Origin: Roseburia hominis | GTDB taxonomy: Bacteria; Bacillota; Clostridia; Lachnospirales; Lachnospiraceae | Length of the DNA stretch: 64,000 nt | Direction of reading: 5' to 3' | Assembly: GCF_021531695.1 (NCBI RefSeq) | Contig: NZ_JADYUI010000003.1 | Coordinates: 1-64,000, forward strand | Shown: in pieces, positions 15,419 to 24,919 of the stretch | Position numbering within the stretch: position 1 is the first letter of the stretch | Layout: every line of letters starts with the position of its first letter | The notes under the pieces: generated by a model | Seen by the model: only the letters and a program-made list of their open reading frames with translations | Told to the model about the DNA's origin: nothing | Databases searched by the model: none | Translations under genes and position numbers: made by a program

Positions 15419-17476
15419 ATGGAGTTAAATTCACCCATTCGGGCATTAAAAGGTATCGGCGAAAAGACGGAACAATTGTTTCACAAGATAGGAGTATACA
15501 CGATTCGTGATATACTCCTTTATTATCCCAGAGATTATGTGAAATTTCCGGCAGCGAAGGACGTAAATGAGGTAACACTCGGTGAGACTGCCGCTGTATT
15601 TGTACGCTTAAAACGGGCACCGCTTGTAAAAAAAACCAGACGTATGATGGTTACAACTGCATTTGCAGAGGCAGGCGTTGTCAGAATGCAGTTTGTCTGG
15701 TTCCGGATGCCTTACATAAAAAACATGCTGACACCCGGAAGTGTCTTTGTATTATATGGAAAAGTCATTACAAAGAACAATATTCTTACCATGGAACAGC
15801 CGAAAATTTATACATTGGAACAGTATCGTTCCCTGGAAAATCAGTTGTTACCCATCTATTCGTTGTCCTTTGGGCTTACGAATCATGCAGTGAAAAAAGC
15901 AGTCACACAGGCATTAGAGGAAAAGCAGCTGTTTTCGGAATATCTTCCTGCTGAAATAAGGAAAAAATATGATTTCATTCCTTATGAGGAAGCATTAAGA
16001 CAGATTCACTTTCCTGACAGTATGGAAAATTTAATTACAGCACGAAGACGTCTGGTTTTTGATGAATTCTTTTTCTTTTTGTTAAATATGCGAATGCAAA
16101 AAGAAATTACACAAAAAGAGAAGAATCCGTTTACCTTTTTGGATGATTCTTTTGTGAAAGATTTAACAAAAAAATTGCCTTATCCCTTGACAAATGCGCA
16201 AAAAAATACATTAGAGGAAATCCAGACGGATTTATTTTCGCCGTATGTGATGCAGCGACTGATTCAGGGAGATGTCGGCTCCGGTAAGACCATTGTTGCT
16301 TTTCTTGCGATGGCAGAAGTTTCACACAGCGGTTATCAGTCGGCAATCATGGCACCGACCGAAGTACTTGCAAGACAGCATTATGAGACATTCAAGGAAA
16401 ATTGCGAGAGGTTTGGTCTTAGCATTCCAATAATTCTTTTGACCGGTTCTTTGACGGCAAAGCAGAAAAGAGAGGCATATGAAAAGATTGCACTTTACAA
16501 AAATGCAATGATTATCGGAACGAATGCCTTGATTCAGGAAAAAGTAATTTATCAGAATCTTGCCCTTGTGATTACGGATGAGCAACATCGCTTTGGGGTA
16601 AAGCAGAGGGAAGCCTTTTCGGAAAAAGGAATCCATCCGCATATTCTGGTGATGAGTGCAACACCGATTCCAAGAACGCTTGCGCTTATTTTATATGGAG
16701 ATCTGGATATTTCTGTGATGAATGAAGTTCCGGCAAAACGTCTTCCGATTAAAAACTGTGTCGTAAGTACCGCATATCGTCCGAAAGCTTACAATTTCAT
16801 TCAAAATGAGGTTGCAAAGAACCATCAGGCATACATTATCTGCCCGCTTGTGGAATCCAGTGAGAATCTGGACTGTGAAAATGTAGTAGATTATACGGAG
16901 AAGCTAAAAAATGAACTGGATGAGCGGATTCAGGTTGCCTGCCTGCATGGAAAAATGAAAGCAGAAGAGAAGAATAAGCTGATGGAACAGTTTTTAAATA
17001 ATGAAATCCAGGTTTTAGTTTCCACAACGGTCATTGAAGTCGGAGTGAACGTGCCAAATGCAACGGTGATGATGATTGAGAATGCAGAGCGTTTCGGTCT
17101 TGCACAGCTTCATCAGTTGAGAGGACGGGTAGGACGTGGAGATGCACAGTCTTATTGTATTATGATCAATGGTTCAAATAGTAAGCAGGCTGAAAAAAGG
17201 CTTTCGATTTTAAATCATTCCAATGACGGATTTTTTATTGCAAGTGAAGATTTGAAGCTTCGTGGTCCGGGAGATTTTTTCGGAATCAGGCAAAGTGGGG
17301 ATATGCAGTTTAAACTCGGTGATATTTATCAGGATGCAGACTTGTTACAGAAAGCCTCTGAACTTTGTGATGAATTATTAGAAGAAGATGCCGCGTTTTC
17401 TTCAGAAAAAAATGCCGGTTTAAAGAAAAGACTGGAAAGCTATCAGAAAGAACAGTTTCAAAAATTGAATCTTTAG
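15419..17476 (+). CDS. recG: ATP-dependent DNA helicase RecG
   Basis: This 685-residue helicase is full length for RecG, which remodels stalled replication forks and Holliday junctions. The N-terminal wedge/OB domain (residues ~1-230, LKGIGEKTEQLFHKIG and ILLYYPRDY) precedes the SF2 motor: GDVGSGKT (Walker A), APTEVLARQH, DEQHRFG (DExH), SATPIPRTL and the helicase C-terminal motifs VIEVGVNVP and QLRGRVGRG. It lies 77 bp after the FakA-like gene, probably in the same transcription unit. AGGAG is located upstream of ATG 15419. Confidence 0.97.
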   Translation: MELNSPIRALKGIGEKTEQLFHKIGVYTIRDILLYYPRDYVKFPAAKDVNEVTLGETAAVFVRLKRAPLVKKTRRMMVTTAFAEAGVVRMQFVWFRMPYIKNMLTPGSVFVLYGKVITKNNILTMEQPKIYTLEQYRSLENQLLPIYSLSFGLTNHAVKKAVTQALEEKQLFSEYLPAEIRKKYDFIPYEEALRQIHFPDSMENLITARRRLVFDEFFFFLLNMRMQKEITQKEKNPFTFLDDSFVKDLTKKLPYPLTNAQKNTLEEIQTDLFSPYVMQRLIQGDVGSGKTIVAFLAMAEVSHSGYQSAIMAPTEVLARQHYETFKENCERFGLSIPIILLTGSLTAKQKREAYEKIALYKNAMIIGTNALIQEKVIYQNLALVITDEQHRFGVKQREAFSEKGIHPHILVMSATPIPRTLALILYGDLDISVMNEVPAKRLPIKNCVVSTAYRPKAYNFIQNEVAKNHQAYIICPLVESSENLDCENVVDYTEKLKNELDERIQVACLHGKMKAEEKNKLMEQFLNNEIQVLVSTTVIEVGVNVPNATVMMIENAERFGLAQLHQLRGRVGRGDAQSYCIMINGSNSKQAEKRLSILNHSNDGFFIASEDLKLRGPGDFFGIRQSGDMQFKLGDIYQDADLLQKASELCDELLEEDAAFSSEKNAGLKKRLESYQKEQFQKLNL

Positions 17477-17514
17477 CCCGAATTATTCACTTGGCGGGTG
17501 GTGAATAATTCGGG
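17477..17514 (+). terminator. recG terminator hairpin
   Basis: CCCGAATTATTCAC pairs with GTGAATAATTCGGG (14 bp, perfect) starting directly after the recG stop codon. The following TTTCGT is a weak U-tract. The same GAATAATTCGGG string recurs near 27856 and in part near 6630. Confidence 0.7.
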
Positions 17515-17527
17515 TTTCGTACATTTC

Positions 17528-17578
17528 AAAAAACGCTGCGGCGAAAACTTTCTCCAAGTTCTTGCTACAGCGTTTTTT
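17528..17578. terminator. Second hairpin between recG and the SASP gene
   Basis: AAAAAACGCTG (17528-17538) and CAGCGTTTTTT (17568-17578) are inverted with a ~29-base loop. The A- and T-runs at the ends suit termination from either direction, so this probably ends the spore-protein gene on the minus strand. Confidence 0.6.
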
Positions 17579-17614
17579 GTTTGCGAGGAAGGCGAAAATT
17601 AAGCTAAGCTTTTA

Positions 17615-17821
17615 CTAAGCCTCTTTGCCTGCCATCTGTTTTTCCTGGGCTTCGATCATTTTTTTGACCATATAGCCTCCGACGGAACCATTCTGACGGG
17701 AGGTTAAATCACCGTTATAACCATCAGAAAGTGGAACTCCTAATTCACTGGCAACTTCATACTTAAAACGATTCAGCGCACTCTTTGCTTCCGGTACAGC
17801 AGCTTTGTTAGATGATGTCAT
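17615..17821 (-). CDS. Alpha/beta-type small acid-soluble spore protein
   Basis: This 68-residue protein is an alpha/beta SASP that coats and protects spore DNA. It shows the conserved RFKYEVASELGVPL segment, the site of the germination protease, and the DNA-binding C-terminal signature RQNGSVGGYMVKKMI. ATG at 17819-17821 is used because AAGGAGG is 9 nt upstream; the longer frame lacks this. A perfect TTGTAACA/TGTTACAA inverted repeat (17852-17873) lies just upstream. Its presence shows that the organism can, or recently could, make endospores. Confidence 0.95.
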   Translation of the reverse strand: MTSSNKAAVPEAKSALNRFKYEVASELGVPLSDGYNGDLTSRQNGSVGGYMVKKMIEAQEKQMAGKEA

Positions 17822-17955
17822 ATCAAATTTCCTCCTTGTTGTTTGAATGGATTGTAACACTTGTTTGTTACAAGACTAGTATGTGACAAAATCCGCAGAA
17901 TAAACTGGGAGTATTTTCGCAAAGAGGAAACGATTCACGAAAAATATGTCAAAAA

Positions 17956-19692
17956 TTATTCAATGAAAGTGATATCTGAAATATCCGGAATGGAAACCAT
18001 AGAATAATTCGTGTGATAAATCACAAATCCCGGTGCGGCACCATTTGGTTTTTTTACATTTTTCTTCTCCAGATAATCAATCTCGACCTTTGGTGTCTCA
18101 CGGCCTTTCGAATAAAAAGCGGCAAGTCTTCCTGCTTCTTCAAATGTGCGATCCGGTAATTCATCCCCATTCGTTTTTACGATAACATGGGAACCCGGCA
18201 TTTTTTTGGCATGGAACCACCAGTCATTCCCAACGGCAAATTTAAAGGTCAGTTCATCATTCTGATAATTGTTTTTCCCGACATAAATATGATATCCATC
18301 GGAAGAAATGTAATGAAATGGCTTACTTTTACTTTTTTTCTTTTTCTCATTACCTTTCTTTTTGATGTATCCAAAAGCAATCAATTCTTCTTTGATTTCC
18401 AATAAATCATCCTCTGCAACCGCAATATCAAGGGCAGTGGCAATGGATTCCAGATGTGAAATTTCTTTTTCGGTTTCTTTGGTAAGCTCGGTTAATGCGA
18501 GATAAGTACGTTTTAATTTACTGTATTTGTCAAAATATTTTTTTGCATTGTCAATTGGCGCAAGCGTAGGATCAAGCGGAACCGTCATCATTTCATTCGT
18601 ATAATAATTTAACGCTTCAAAGCTCTTGCTGCCTTCTTTTACCTGATATCCATAGGTTGTGATTAGTTCCCCGTAAACTTTGTATTTTTCTCTTTTTTCC
18701 GTATCTTTTAACTGCTTTACCTGAAGATCATATTTCTTGCGTTCCCGTTCCAATGCAGTATTTACGATTCTTCGCAAGTCAAATGATTTCTGGCGGATTC
18801 TGGTATAATCGTTCTTTTTCGCATAATATTCTTCCAGTACCGTAGAAATCGAATCATAGTCGGTAGTAGTCGCATCACTGTATTCAGATAAATGAAAGGA
18901 AGAAAATTCAACCGGTTCTTTTCCCTTCGTGACAATATTTGGCGTAAACTTTCCTTCTTTCACATCATCCATGAGCCAGAGAAAATTGTTGCAAAGATGT
19001 AACTTTTCTTCTTCGGATAAAGCGTCACAGGAAGCATCTCCATCAATTGAAGCACGGTGACAGATTTCGTTGGCAATGACAGGACTGATTCCGGTATATG
19101 TCGTATAGATTGCCTTAAAAACTGGAAGAGGTTTACATAATACATGAGAAAGAAAGAATTCCTTCGTGGTAGAAAGCGGGTCGAATTTTTCCTGGGTCTT
19201 AGGGATGAAATAGGTCCGGCCCGGCAATACTTCACGCACAGAACTTACCTGCGCGGAAATATGCTTGATACTGTCAATAATCATACCTTTGTCGTCACAG
19301 AAAATAATATTACTGTGTTTACCCATGATTTCAACCGTCAGTGTCTTTTTACATAAATCACCAAGCTCGTTTAAATGTTCAATCTCAAAATGGATGATAC
19401 GCTCTAATTCCGGCTGGTAAATTTTAGTGATACGCCCGTTGGCAATGTGCTTTCTGAGCAGCATGCAGAAATTTGGAGCCGTCATCGGACTTGGTTTATT
19501 ATTTTCGGTTAAATAAATAAGCGGAAGAGAGGCACTTGCTGATAAAAGCAGGCGTTTCTGTCCATTTGTTCCTTTTAAGGTGAATAAAAGCTCATCATTT
19601 TCCGGCTGAGCGATTTTACTGATTCTTGTATTTAAAATCTGTTCCTTTAATTCTTTTACGAGATTTGCAATGACAATTCCGTCAAAAGCCAT
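17956..19692 (-). CDS. rqcH: Ribosome quality control protein RqcH (NFACT family)
   Basis: This 578-residue protein is RqcH, the bacterial NEMF/Tae2 homologue that binds obstructed 50S subunits with peptidyl-tRNA and adds C-terminal alanine tails. It begins MAFDGIVIANLVKEL (NFACT-N), has a long coiled-coil middle (residues ~280-430) with a KKKSKSK basic linker, and ends in an NFACT-R domain (AVGNDWWFHAKKMPGSHVIV). Older annotations call it fibronectin-binding protein. ATG at 19690-19692 has GGAGG 7 nt upstream. It is transcribed alone and diverges from yicC. Confidence 0.93.
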   Translation of the reverse strand: MAFDGIVIANLVKELKEQILNTRISKIAQPENDELLFTLKGTNGQKRLLLSASASLPLIYLTENNKPSPMTAPNFCMLLRKHIANGRITKIYQPELERIIHFEIEHLNELGDLCKKTLTVEIMGKHSNIIFCDDKGMIIDSIKHISAQVSSVREVLPGRTYFIPKTQEKFDPLSTTKEFFLSHVLCKPLPVFKAIYTTYTGISPVIANEICHRASIDGDASCDALSEEEKLHLCNNFLWLMDDVKEGKFTPNIVTKGKEPVEFSSFHLSEYSDATTTDYDSISTVLEEYYAKKNDYTRIRQKSFDLRRIVNTALERERKKYDLQVKQLKDTEKREKYKVYGELITTYGYQVKEGSKSFEALNYYTNEMMTVPLDPTLAPIDNAKKYFDKYSKLKRTYLALTELTKETEKEISHLESIATALDIAVAEDDLLEIKEELIAFGYIKKKGNEKKKKSKSKPFHYISSDGYHIYVGKNNYQNDELTFKFAVGNDWWFHAKKMPGSHVIVKTNGDELPDRTFEEAGRLAAFYSKGRETPKVEIDYLEKKNVKKPNGAAPGFVIYHTNYSMVSIPDISDITFIE

Positions 19693-19880
19693 AAAAATTC
19701 CTCCAATCATCTTGTGATGTTGCGGACTTTATTATACACGAAAAGAAAAGGATAATCCAGAATAAGTGAAGAATTGTCACAAAAAAAGTGAATAAAAAAT
19801 TGACGAATACGATTTTATCATCTATAATAAAAACAATTATGCGTGGAAGCATAAAACCGAAAGAATTCGAGGTGAATACG

Positions 19881-20759
19881 ATGATAAAGAGCATGACGGG
19901 ATTTGGCAGAAGCGAGATTTTAGAGAACAACAGGAAATTTACCGTAGAGATAAAATCCGTAAATCATCGTTATTTGGATATAAATATTAAGATGCCGAAA
20001 AAATTAAATGTCTTTGAGAGTGCCATTCGTAATTTCCTAAAGGAGCATATGGAGCGTGGCAAGGTAGATGTATACATTACTTATGAGGATTATACGGAAA
20101 ATAATTTTGCCATACAGTACAATGAAGCAGTGGCAGCTGAATATCTTTCCCATCTGAATCATATGGCAGACAAATTCGGTCTTGAGAATGACATTAAAGT
20201 CAGCACGCTTTCCCGCTATCCTGAGGTTTTTACCCTGGAAGAACAGAAAGTAGACGAGAAAGAAATCGGTGCACTTTTAATGAGGGCAATGGAGCCTGCC
20301 ATGGAGCAGTTTACAGAATCCCGTATCAAAGAAGGAGAGCATCTTAAGAATGATTTATTGGAAAAATTAGATGTGATGCTTACTTATGTGCAATTTATTG
20401 AGGAACGTTCTCCTCTTATCATGCATGACTATAAAGAAAAATTGGAAGCAAAGATTGCAGAACTTTTAGGGGACAATCAGATTGATGAGAGCCGGATTGC
20501 AACAGAAGTCACAATATTTTCGGATAAGATCTGTGTGGATGAAGAGGTCGTAAGGCTTAGAAGCCATATCAAGAGTACAAGAGACGTGCTCACGGACGGA
20601 GGCTGCGTCGGACGCAAGCTTGATTTTATTGCGCAGGAGTTAAACCGCGAAGCAAATACGATTTTATCAAAAGCAAACGATCTTGCAATTTCGGATGTTG
20701 GCATTGAACTTAAGACAGACATTGAAAAAATCAGGGAACAGATTCAGAATATAGAATAG
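19881..20759 (+). CDS. yicC: YicC-family endoribonuclease
   Basis: This 292-residue protein starts MIKSMTGFGRSE, the hallmark of YicC/YloC, and ends EIKREQ-like (TDIEKIREQIQNIE). It has the family's KSVNHRYLDINIKMPK segment and, near the C-terminus, GRKLDFIAQELNREANTILSK. Homologues are endoribonucleases involved in RNA turnover. ATG at 19881 follows GAGGTG by 7 nt; the frame is open to an upstream GTG that lacks a site. It starts a long co-directional run with remA, gmk and rpoZ, as in B. subtilis. Confidence 0.93.
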   Translation: MIKSMTGFGRSEILENNRKFTVEIKSVNHRYLDINIKMPKKLNVFESAIRNFLKEHMERGKVDVYITYEDYTENNFAIQYNEAVAAEYLSHLNHMADKFGLENDIKVSTLSRYPEVFTLEEQKVDEKEIGALLMRAMEPAMEQFTESRIKEGEHLKNDLLEKLDVMLTYVQFIEERSPLIMHDYKEKLEAKIAELLGDNQIDESRIATEVTIFSDKICVDEEVVRLRSHIKSTRDVLTDGGCVGRKLDFIAQELNREANTILSKANDLAISDVGIELKTDIEKIREQIQNIE

Positions 20760-20768
20760 AGGAAAGCT

Positions 20769-21026
20769 ATGGCAAAACTTATCAATGTTGGATTTGGGAA
20801 TGTAGTCAATTCGGATAAGATTGTATCCATCATTTCTTCTGATTCCGCACCGGCAAAACGTCTGGTTCAAAATGCAAAAGAAGAGGGACGTTTAGTAGAT
20901 GCCACACAGGGCAGACGAACCAGAGGAATAATCTTAACGGATGGAAATAAAGTGATTTTATCTGCGTTACAACCGGATACCTTAGCCGGTCGTTTTAACG
21001 GCAGAGAAATGGAAACAGAGGAATAA
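20769..21026 (+). CDS. remA: RemA-type DNA-binding regulator
   Basis: This 85-residue protein is a RemA (DUF370) family member: NVGFGNVVNSDKIVSIISSDSAPAKRL, then ATQGRRTRGIILTDGNKVILSA. RemA in B. subtilis is a ring-forming DNA-binding activator of matrix and osmolyte genes. It sits 9 bp after yicC and 3 bp before gmk, the conserved order. Its target genes here are unknown. Confidence 0.92.
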   Translation: MAKLINVGFGNVVNSDKIVSIISSDSAPAKRLVQNAKEEGRLVDATQGRRTRGIILTDGNKVILSALQPDTLAGRFNGREMETEE

Positions 21027-21029
21027 AAG

Positions 21030-21665
21030 ATGAAGAAAAAAGGAATTTTAAGCGTTGTTTCCGGTTTTTCCGGTTCCGGCAAAGGAACCATTATGAAGGA
21101 ATTACTGAAAAATTATAAAGATCAGTATGCCCTGTCGATTTCCGCGACAACGAGAAAACCGCGCGTCGGGGAGGTGGAAGGCAGAGAATATTTCTTTAAA
21201 ACACCGGAAGAATTCGAGTCCATGATTGAGAATAACCAGTTAATCGAATATGCCTGCTATGTTGGCAATTATTACGGTACCCCGAGAGCTTATGTGGAAG
21301 AAATGTTAGAAAAAGGAAAAGACGTTATCTTAGAGATTGAGATTCAGGGAGCATTAAAAGTAAAAGAAAAATTTCCGGACACTTTGCTTTTATTTATTTC
21401 ACCGCCATCTGCAGAAGTTTTAAAAGAACGTCTCATCGGACGGGGCACAGAGGACATGGATACGATAAACAAACGTCTTTCCAGAGCATTTGAAGAATCC
21501 CTCGGTGTAGAAAATTATGATTATTTTGTGATCAATGATGACCTTGCCACCTGTGTAAAGGAGGTTCATTCTTTAATTCAGAATGAGAAGTCACGTGCAT
21601 CACGTAATATAAATTACATCAACCATATCAGAGAAGAACTCAAAGGTTTTTCGAAAGGAGAATAA
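21030..21665 (+). CDS. gmk: Guanylate kinase
   Basis: This 211-residue kinase phosphorylates GMP to GDP. The P-loop is SGFSGSGKGT (residues ~11-20), followed by ATTRKPRVGEVEGREYFF and the GMP-binding EYACYVGNYYGTP. Length and motif order are normal. It lies between remA and rpoZ, a common pairing of nucleotide supply with a transcription subunit. Confidence 0.96.
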   Translation: MKKKGILSVVSGFSGSGKGTIMKELLKNYKDQYALSISATTRKPRVGEVEGREYFFKTPEEFESMIENNQLIEYACYVGNYYGTPRAYVEEMLEKGKDVILEIEIQGALKVKEKFPDTLLLFISPPSAEVLKERLIGRGTEDMDTINKRLSRAFEESLGVENYDYFVINDDLATCVKEVHSLIQNEKSRASRNINYINHIREELKGFSKGE

Positions 21666-21668
21666 ATT

Positions 21669-21923
21669 ATGATACATCCATCTTATGTAGAACTTATGAA
21701 AGTAGTAAACCATGACGTTACAATCGGGGAAGAACCGGTGGTAAACAGCCGTTATTCCATTGTAATCGCAACGGCAAAGCGTGCGAGACAGCTCATTGCA
21801 GGAGATGAGCCTTTGGTTCCTCACGCAGAAGGAAGAAAACCTTTATCTGTTGCCGTAGAAGAATTATATACCGGCAAAGTAAAAATTCTTAGTGAGGATG
21901 AAGAAAATAAAGAAGAAGTGTAA
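21669..21923 (+). CDS. rpoZ: RNA polymerase omega subunit
   Basis: This 84-residue protein matches the omega subunit of RNA polymerase, which helps fold and assemble beta'. It shows NSRYSIVIATAKRARQL, the conserved core helix, then KPLSVAVEELYTGK. It follows gmk by 3 bp. Confidence 0.93.
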   Translation: MIHPSYVELMKVVNHDVTIGEEPVVNSRYSIVIATAKRARQLIAGDEPLVPHAEGRKPLSVAVEELYTGKVKILSEDEENKEEV

Positions 21924-21929
21924 TAACAA

Positions 21930-21959
21930 GGGGTGCCAGACTTTCCCAGGCACCCTTTT
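21930..21959 (+). terminator. Terminator after rpoZ
   Basis: GGGGTGCC and GGCACCCT form a stem around an 11-base loop, followed by TTTTC. It splits the yicC-rpoZ group from rimO, though read-through is likely because rimO starts 19 bp later. Confidence 0.8.
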
Positions 21960-21977
21960 CAAAATATGGAGGTTTTC

Positions 21978-23303
21978 ATGAAACTGCTTTTCGTTTCACT
22001 TGGCTGCGACAAGAATCTGGTAGACACAGAAGTTATGCTGGGTATGCTTGAGGCGGCAAAAATTGAAATAACCGATGATGAGAATGAAGCAGATATTATT
22101 GTGGTCAATACCTGCTGCTTTATTAATGATGCGAAAGAAGAAAGCGTCAACACCATCCTTGAGATGGCAAATTTAAAAACAACTGCAAAATGCAAGGCAC
22201 TTTTAGTGACCGGATGTCTGGCACAGCGTTACCAGAAGGAAATCGAAGAAGAGATTCCTGAGGTGGATGCGGTACTTGGCACAAATTCCTATGATGATAT
22301 TTTAAATGCAATCAATCAGGCACTTGCCGGAAAGCATTATGAGAATTTCAAGGCTTTAAGCGGACTTCCGAAGGTCGATACAAAGCGTGTCCTTACGACA
22401 GGTGGTCATTATGCGTACCTTAAAATCGCCGAGGGTTGTGACAAGCACTGTACGTATTGTATTATTCCGTCGATTCGCGGAAATTACAGAAGTGTTCCGA
22501 TGGAGGAACTGATTGCCCAGGCAAAGGAACTGGCAGAAAGTGGCGTAAAAGAGCTTATTCTGGTTGCACAGGAGACAACACTTTATGGTGTGGATCTTTA
22601 TGGCGAAAAATCATTGCATAAACTTTTGGATGAATTAAATAAGATTTCCGGCATTTACTGGATTCGTATTTTATATTGTTATCCGGAAGAAATTTATGAT
22701 GAACTGATTGCGTCAATCAAACGCAATGAGAAGGTGTGTCACTATTTAGATATGCCGATTCAGCATGCGAATGATACCATTTTAAAGCGAATGGGAAGAA
22801 GAACCAATAAAGAAGACCTGATACGGATTATCGGGAAATTAAGAAAAGAGATTCCTGACATTGCACTTCGTACCACTTTAATCTGCGGATTTCCGGGAGA
22901 GACCGAAGAACAGCATGAGGAATTGATGCAGTTCGTAAATGACATGGAATTTGAGCGTCTCGGTGCTTTTACTTATTCACCGGAAGAAGGAACACCGGCT
23001 GCTAATTTCCCGGATCAGGTTTTGGAAGAAAGAAAGCTTGACTGGAAAGATGATGTAATGGAGTTAGAGCAGGAAATCATCTTTGAGCAGAATGAAACGA
23101 TGACAGGAAAAGAAGTGTGGGCGTTTGTCGAAGGAAAAGTAGCAGATGAAAATGCCTATGTCGGAAGAACGTATCGGGATGCACCTGGCGTAGACGGCTA
23201 TATTTTTATCAATACGGAAGAAGAATTAATGTCCGGCGCATTCGTAAAAGTCAAAGTGACAGGTGCTTATGAATATGATTTGATAGGAGAGATAGTAGAA
23301 TGA
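21978..23303 (+). CDS. rimO: Ribosomal protein S12 methylthiotransferase RimO
   Basis: This 441-residue radical SAM enzyme adds a methylthio group to an aspartate of ribosomal protein S12. The N-terminal UPF0004 domain carries the first cluster cysteines (SLGCDKNLVD, NTCCFI, VTGCLAQR). The radical SAM core has EGCDKHCTYCIIP with the CxxxCxxC cluster, and a TRAM domain ends the protein. The SLGCDKN start and length fit RimO rather than MiaB. ATG at 21978 has GGAGG 5 nt upstream. It overlaps pgsA by four bases. Confidence 0.95.
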   Translation: MKLLFVSLGCDKNLVDTEVMLGMLEAAKIEITDDENEADIIVVNTCCFINDAKEESVNTILEMANLKTTAKCKALLVTGCLAQRYQKEIEEEIPEVDAVLGTNSYDDILNAINQALAGKHYENFKALSGLPKVDTKRVLTTGGHYAYLKIAEGCDKHCTYCIIPSIRGNYRSVPMEELIAQAKELAESGVKELILVAQETTLYGVDLYGEKSLHKLLDELNKISGIYWIRILYCYPEEIYDELIASIKRNEKVCHYLDMPIQHANDTILKRMGRRTNKEDLIRIIGKLRKEIPDIALRTTLICGFPGETEEQHEELMQFVNDMEFERLGAFTYSPEEGTPAANFPDQVLEERKLDWKDDVMELEQEIIFEQNETMTGKEVWAFVEGKVADENAYVGRTYRDAPGVDGYIFINTEEELMSGAFVKVKVTGAYEYDLIGEIVE

Positions 23304-23842
23304 ATTTACCAAACAAATTAACGATATTTCGTGTAATTTTAATTCCGTTTTTTGTATTTTTTGTACTGACACCTTATTTTCCGGAATATGGAAAGTATAT
23401 TGCAGTTGCTATCTTTATCATAGCAAGCCTTACGGACTTACTGGATGGAAAAATAGCAAGAAAATATAACTTAGTCACAAACTTTGGGAAGTTCATGGAT
23501 CCTCTGGCAGACAAGCTTTTAGTATGCTCTGCTTTAATTTGCCTTGTCTCAACTGGAAAGCTTCCTGCATGGATTGTGATTATTATCATAAGTCGTGAGT
23601 TTATTATCAGCGGGTTCCGCCTGATTGCTTCCGACAATGGAATTGTCATTGCTGCCGGTTACTGGGGCAAGTTTAAAACTACGTTTCAGATGCTTATGGT
23701 TATTGTGCTAATTTTAGATATCGGTACACCGTTTTTTGATATGCTCGGACTGATTCTTACTTATGTTGCACTGGCATTAACCATCATCTCTTTGTTTGAT
23801 TATCTGATTCGTAACAAAGATGTATTAAAGGAGCAGAAATAA
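23300..23842 (+). CDS. pgsA: Phosphatidylglycerophosphate synthase
   Basis: This 180-residue membrane enzyme makes phosphatidylglycerophosphate from CDP-diacylglycerol and glycerol-3-phosphate. It begins MNLPNKLTIFRVI and carries the CDP-alcohol phosphotransferase motif spread over SLTDLLDGKIARKYN and FGKFMDPLADK. About five membrane helices are visible. It overlaps rimO and pncC at both ends (translational coupling). Confidence 0.95.
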   Translation: MNLPNKLTIFRVILIPFFVFFVLTPYFPEYGKYIAVAIFIIASLTDLLDGKIARKYNLVTNFGKFMDPLADKLLVCSALICLVSTGKLPAWIVIIIISREFIISGFRLIASDNGIVIAAGYWGKFKTTFQMLMVIVLILDIGTPFFDMLGLILTYVALALTIISLFDYLIRNKDVLKEQK

Positions 23843-24318
23843 TGACATTGGAAGAGGAAGTTGTTTCCCTGTTAAAAAAATATCAATATACGATTACCAC
23901 GGCAGAATCCTGTACCGGGGGACTGATTGCAGGGACACTTATTAATGTTCCAGGAGTATCTTCTTTTCTAAAAGAAGCTTATATTACTTATTCGGATGAA
24001 GCAAAAGAAAAGCTGCTTGGAGTAAAAAAAGAGATTATTGATGAATTTACGGTAGTGAGTGCCGAAACGGCAGAAGCAATGGCAGTTGGCGGAGCAAATG
24101 CTGCGAATACTGATATTTGCATATCTGCAACCGGAATTGCAGGACCGGATGGCGGTTCTAAAGAGCAGCCGGTCGGTCTCGTATATCTTGGCTGCTTTTG
24201 TAAAGGACATGTCAGGACAAGACGGTTTGTCTTTGACGGAGACAGACAACTGGTGCGAAAATTGGCCGTAAAAGAGGCGTTACTTTTTATAAAAGAAATG
24301 ATTTTAGATGAGGATTAA
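23842..24318 (+). CDS. CinA C-terminal-type amidohydrolase (PncC)
   Basis: This 158-residue protein is a stand-alone CinA C-terminal domain, whose characterised members deamidate nicotinamide mononucleotide (PncC). TTAESCTGGLIAG and ISATGIAGPDGGSKEQPVGLVYLG are the family's active-site segments. The N-terminal COG1058 half of full-length CinA is absent. Its ATG overlaps the pgsA stop by one base. Confidence 0.9.
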   Translation: MTLEEEVVSLLKKYQYTITTAESCTGGLIAGTLINVPGVSSFLKEAYITYSDEAKEKLLGVKKEIIDEFTVVSAETAEAMAVGGANAANTDICISATGIAGPDGGSKEQPVGLVYLGCFCKGHVRTRRFVFDGDRQLVRKLAVKEALLFIKEMILDED

Positions 24319-24321
24319 ACT

Positions 24322-24879
24322 ATGAGAATAATTGCCGGAACAGCAAGAAGCCTTCCACTTAAGACGATTGAAGGGAAAGAAACAAGACCGACTACGGATC
24401 GGATCAAAGAGACATTATTTAATATCATTCAACAGGACGTACCGGATTCCTATTTTCTGGATTTGTTTGCCGGAAGTGGTCAGATTGGTTTGGAAGCTGT
24501 GAGCCGTGGGGCAGCGTATGCATTTTTTATTGAAAATGCAAAGAATGCGGCTTCCTGTATCGCAGATAATATTGCATTTACAAAATTTGACAAACAATGT
24601 AAACTGTTACAGATGGATGTTTTGAGCGGACTTCGGACATTAGAAGGAAAATATACCTTTGATCTTATTTTTATGGATCCACCTTATAAGGATGGCTCAG
24701 AAAAACAGGTTTTAACATTTTTAAGCCAGTCTTCTTTAGTAAAACCATCTGCGAAAATTATTGTGGAAGCGGCAAAAGATACGGATTTTTCGTATGCAAT
24801 ACCGCTTGGATATGAAATTACCAAAGAAAAAATTTATAAAACAAATAAACATGTGTTTTTAAAGAAAAACAAAGCATAA
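24322..24879 (+). CDS. rsmD: 16S rRNA (guanine966-N2)-methyltransferase RsmD
   Basis: This 185-residue SAM-dependent methyltransferase has MRIIAGTARSLPLKT at the start, DLFAGSGQIGLEAVSRGA (SAM-binding motif I) and the catalytic motif FMDPPY. It modifies 16S rRNA during small-subunit assembly. It precedes coaD, a very common pairing. Confidence 0.93.
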   Translation: MRIIAGTARSLPLKTIEGKETRPTTDRIKETLFNIIQQDVPDSYFLDLFAGSGQIGLEAVSRGAAYAFFIENAKNAASCIADNIAFTKFDKQCKLLQMDVLSGLRTLEGKYTFDLIFMDPPYKDGSEKQVLTFLSQSSLVKPSAKIIVEAAKDTDFSYAIPLGYEITKEKIYKTNKHVFLKKNKA

Positions 24880-24919
24880 AAAGATAGATTCTTTTATGTG
24901 TGAATGAGGAATGTGAAAA

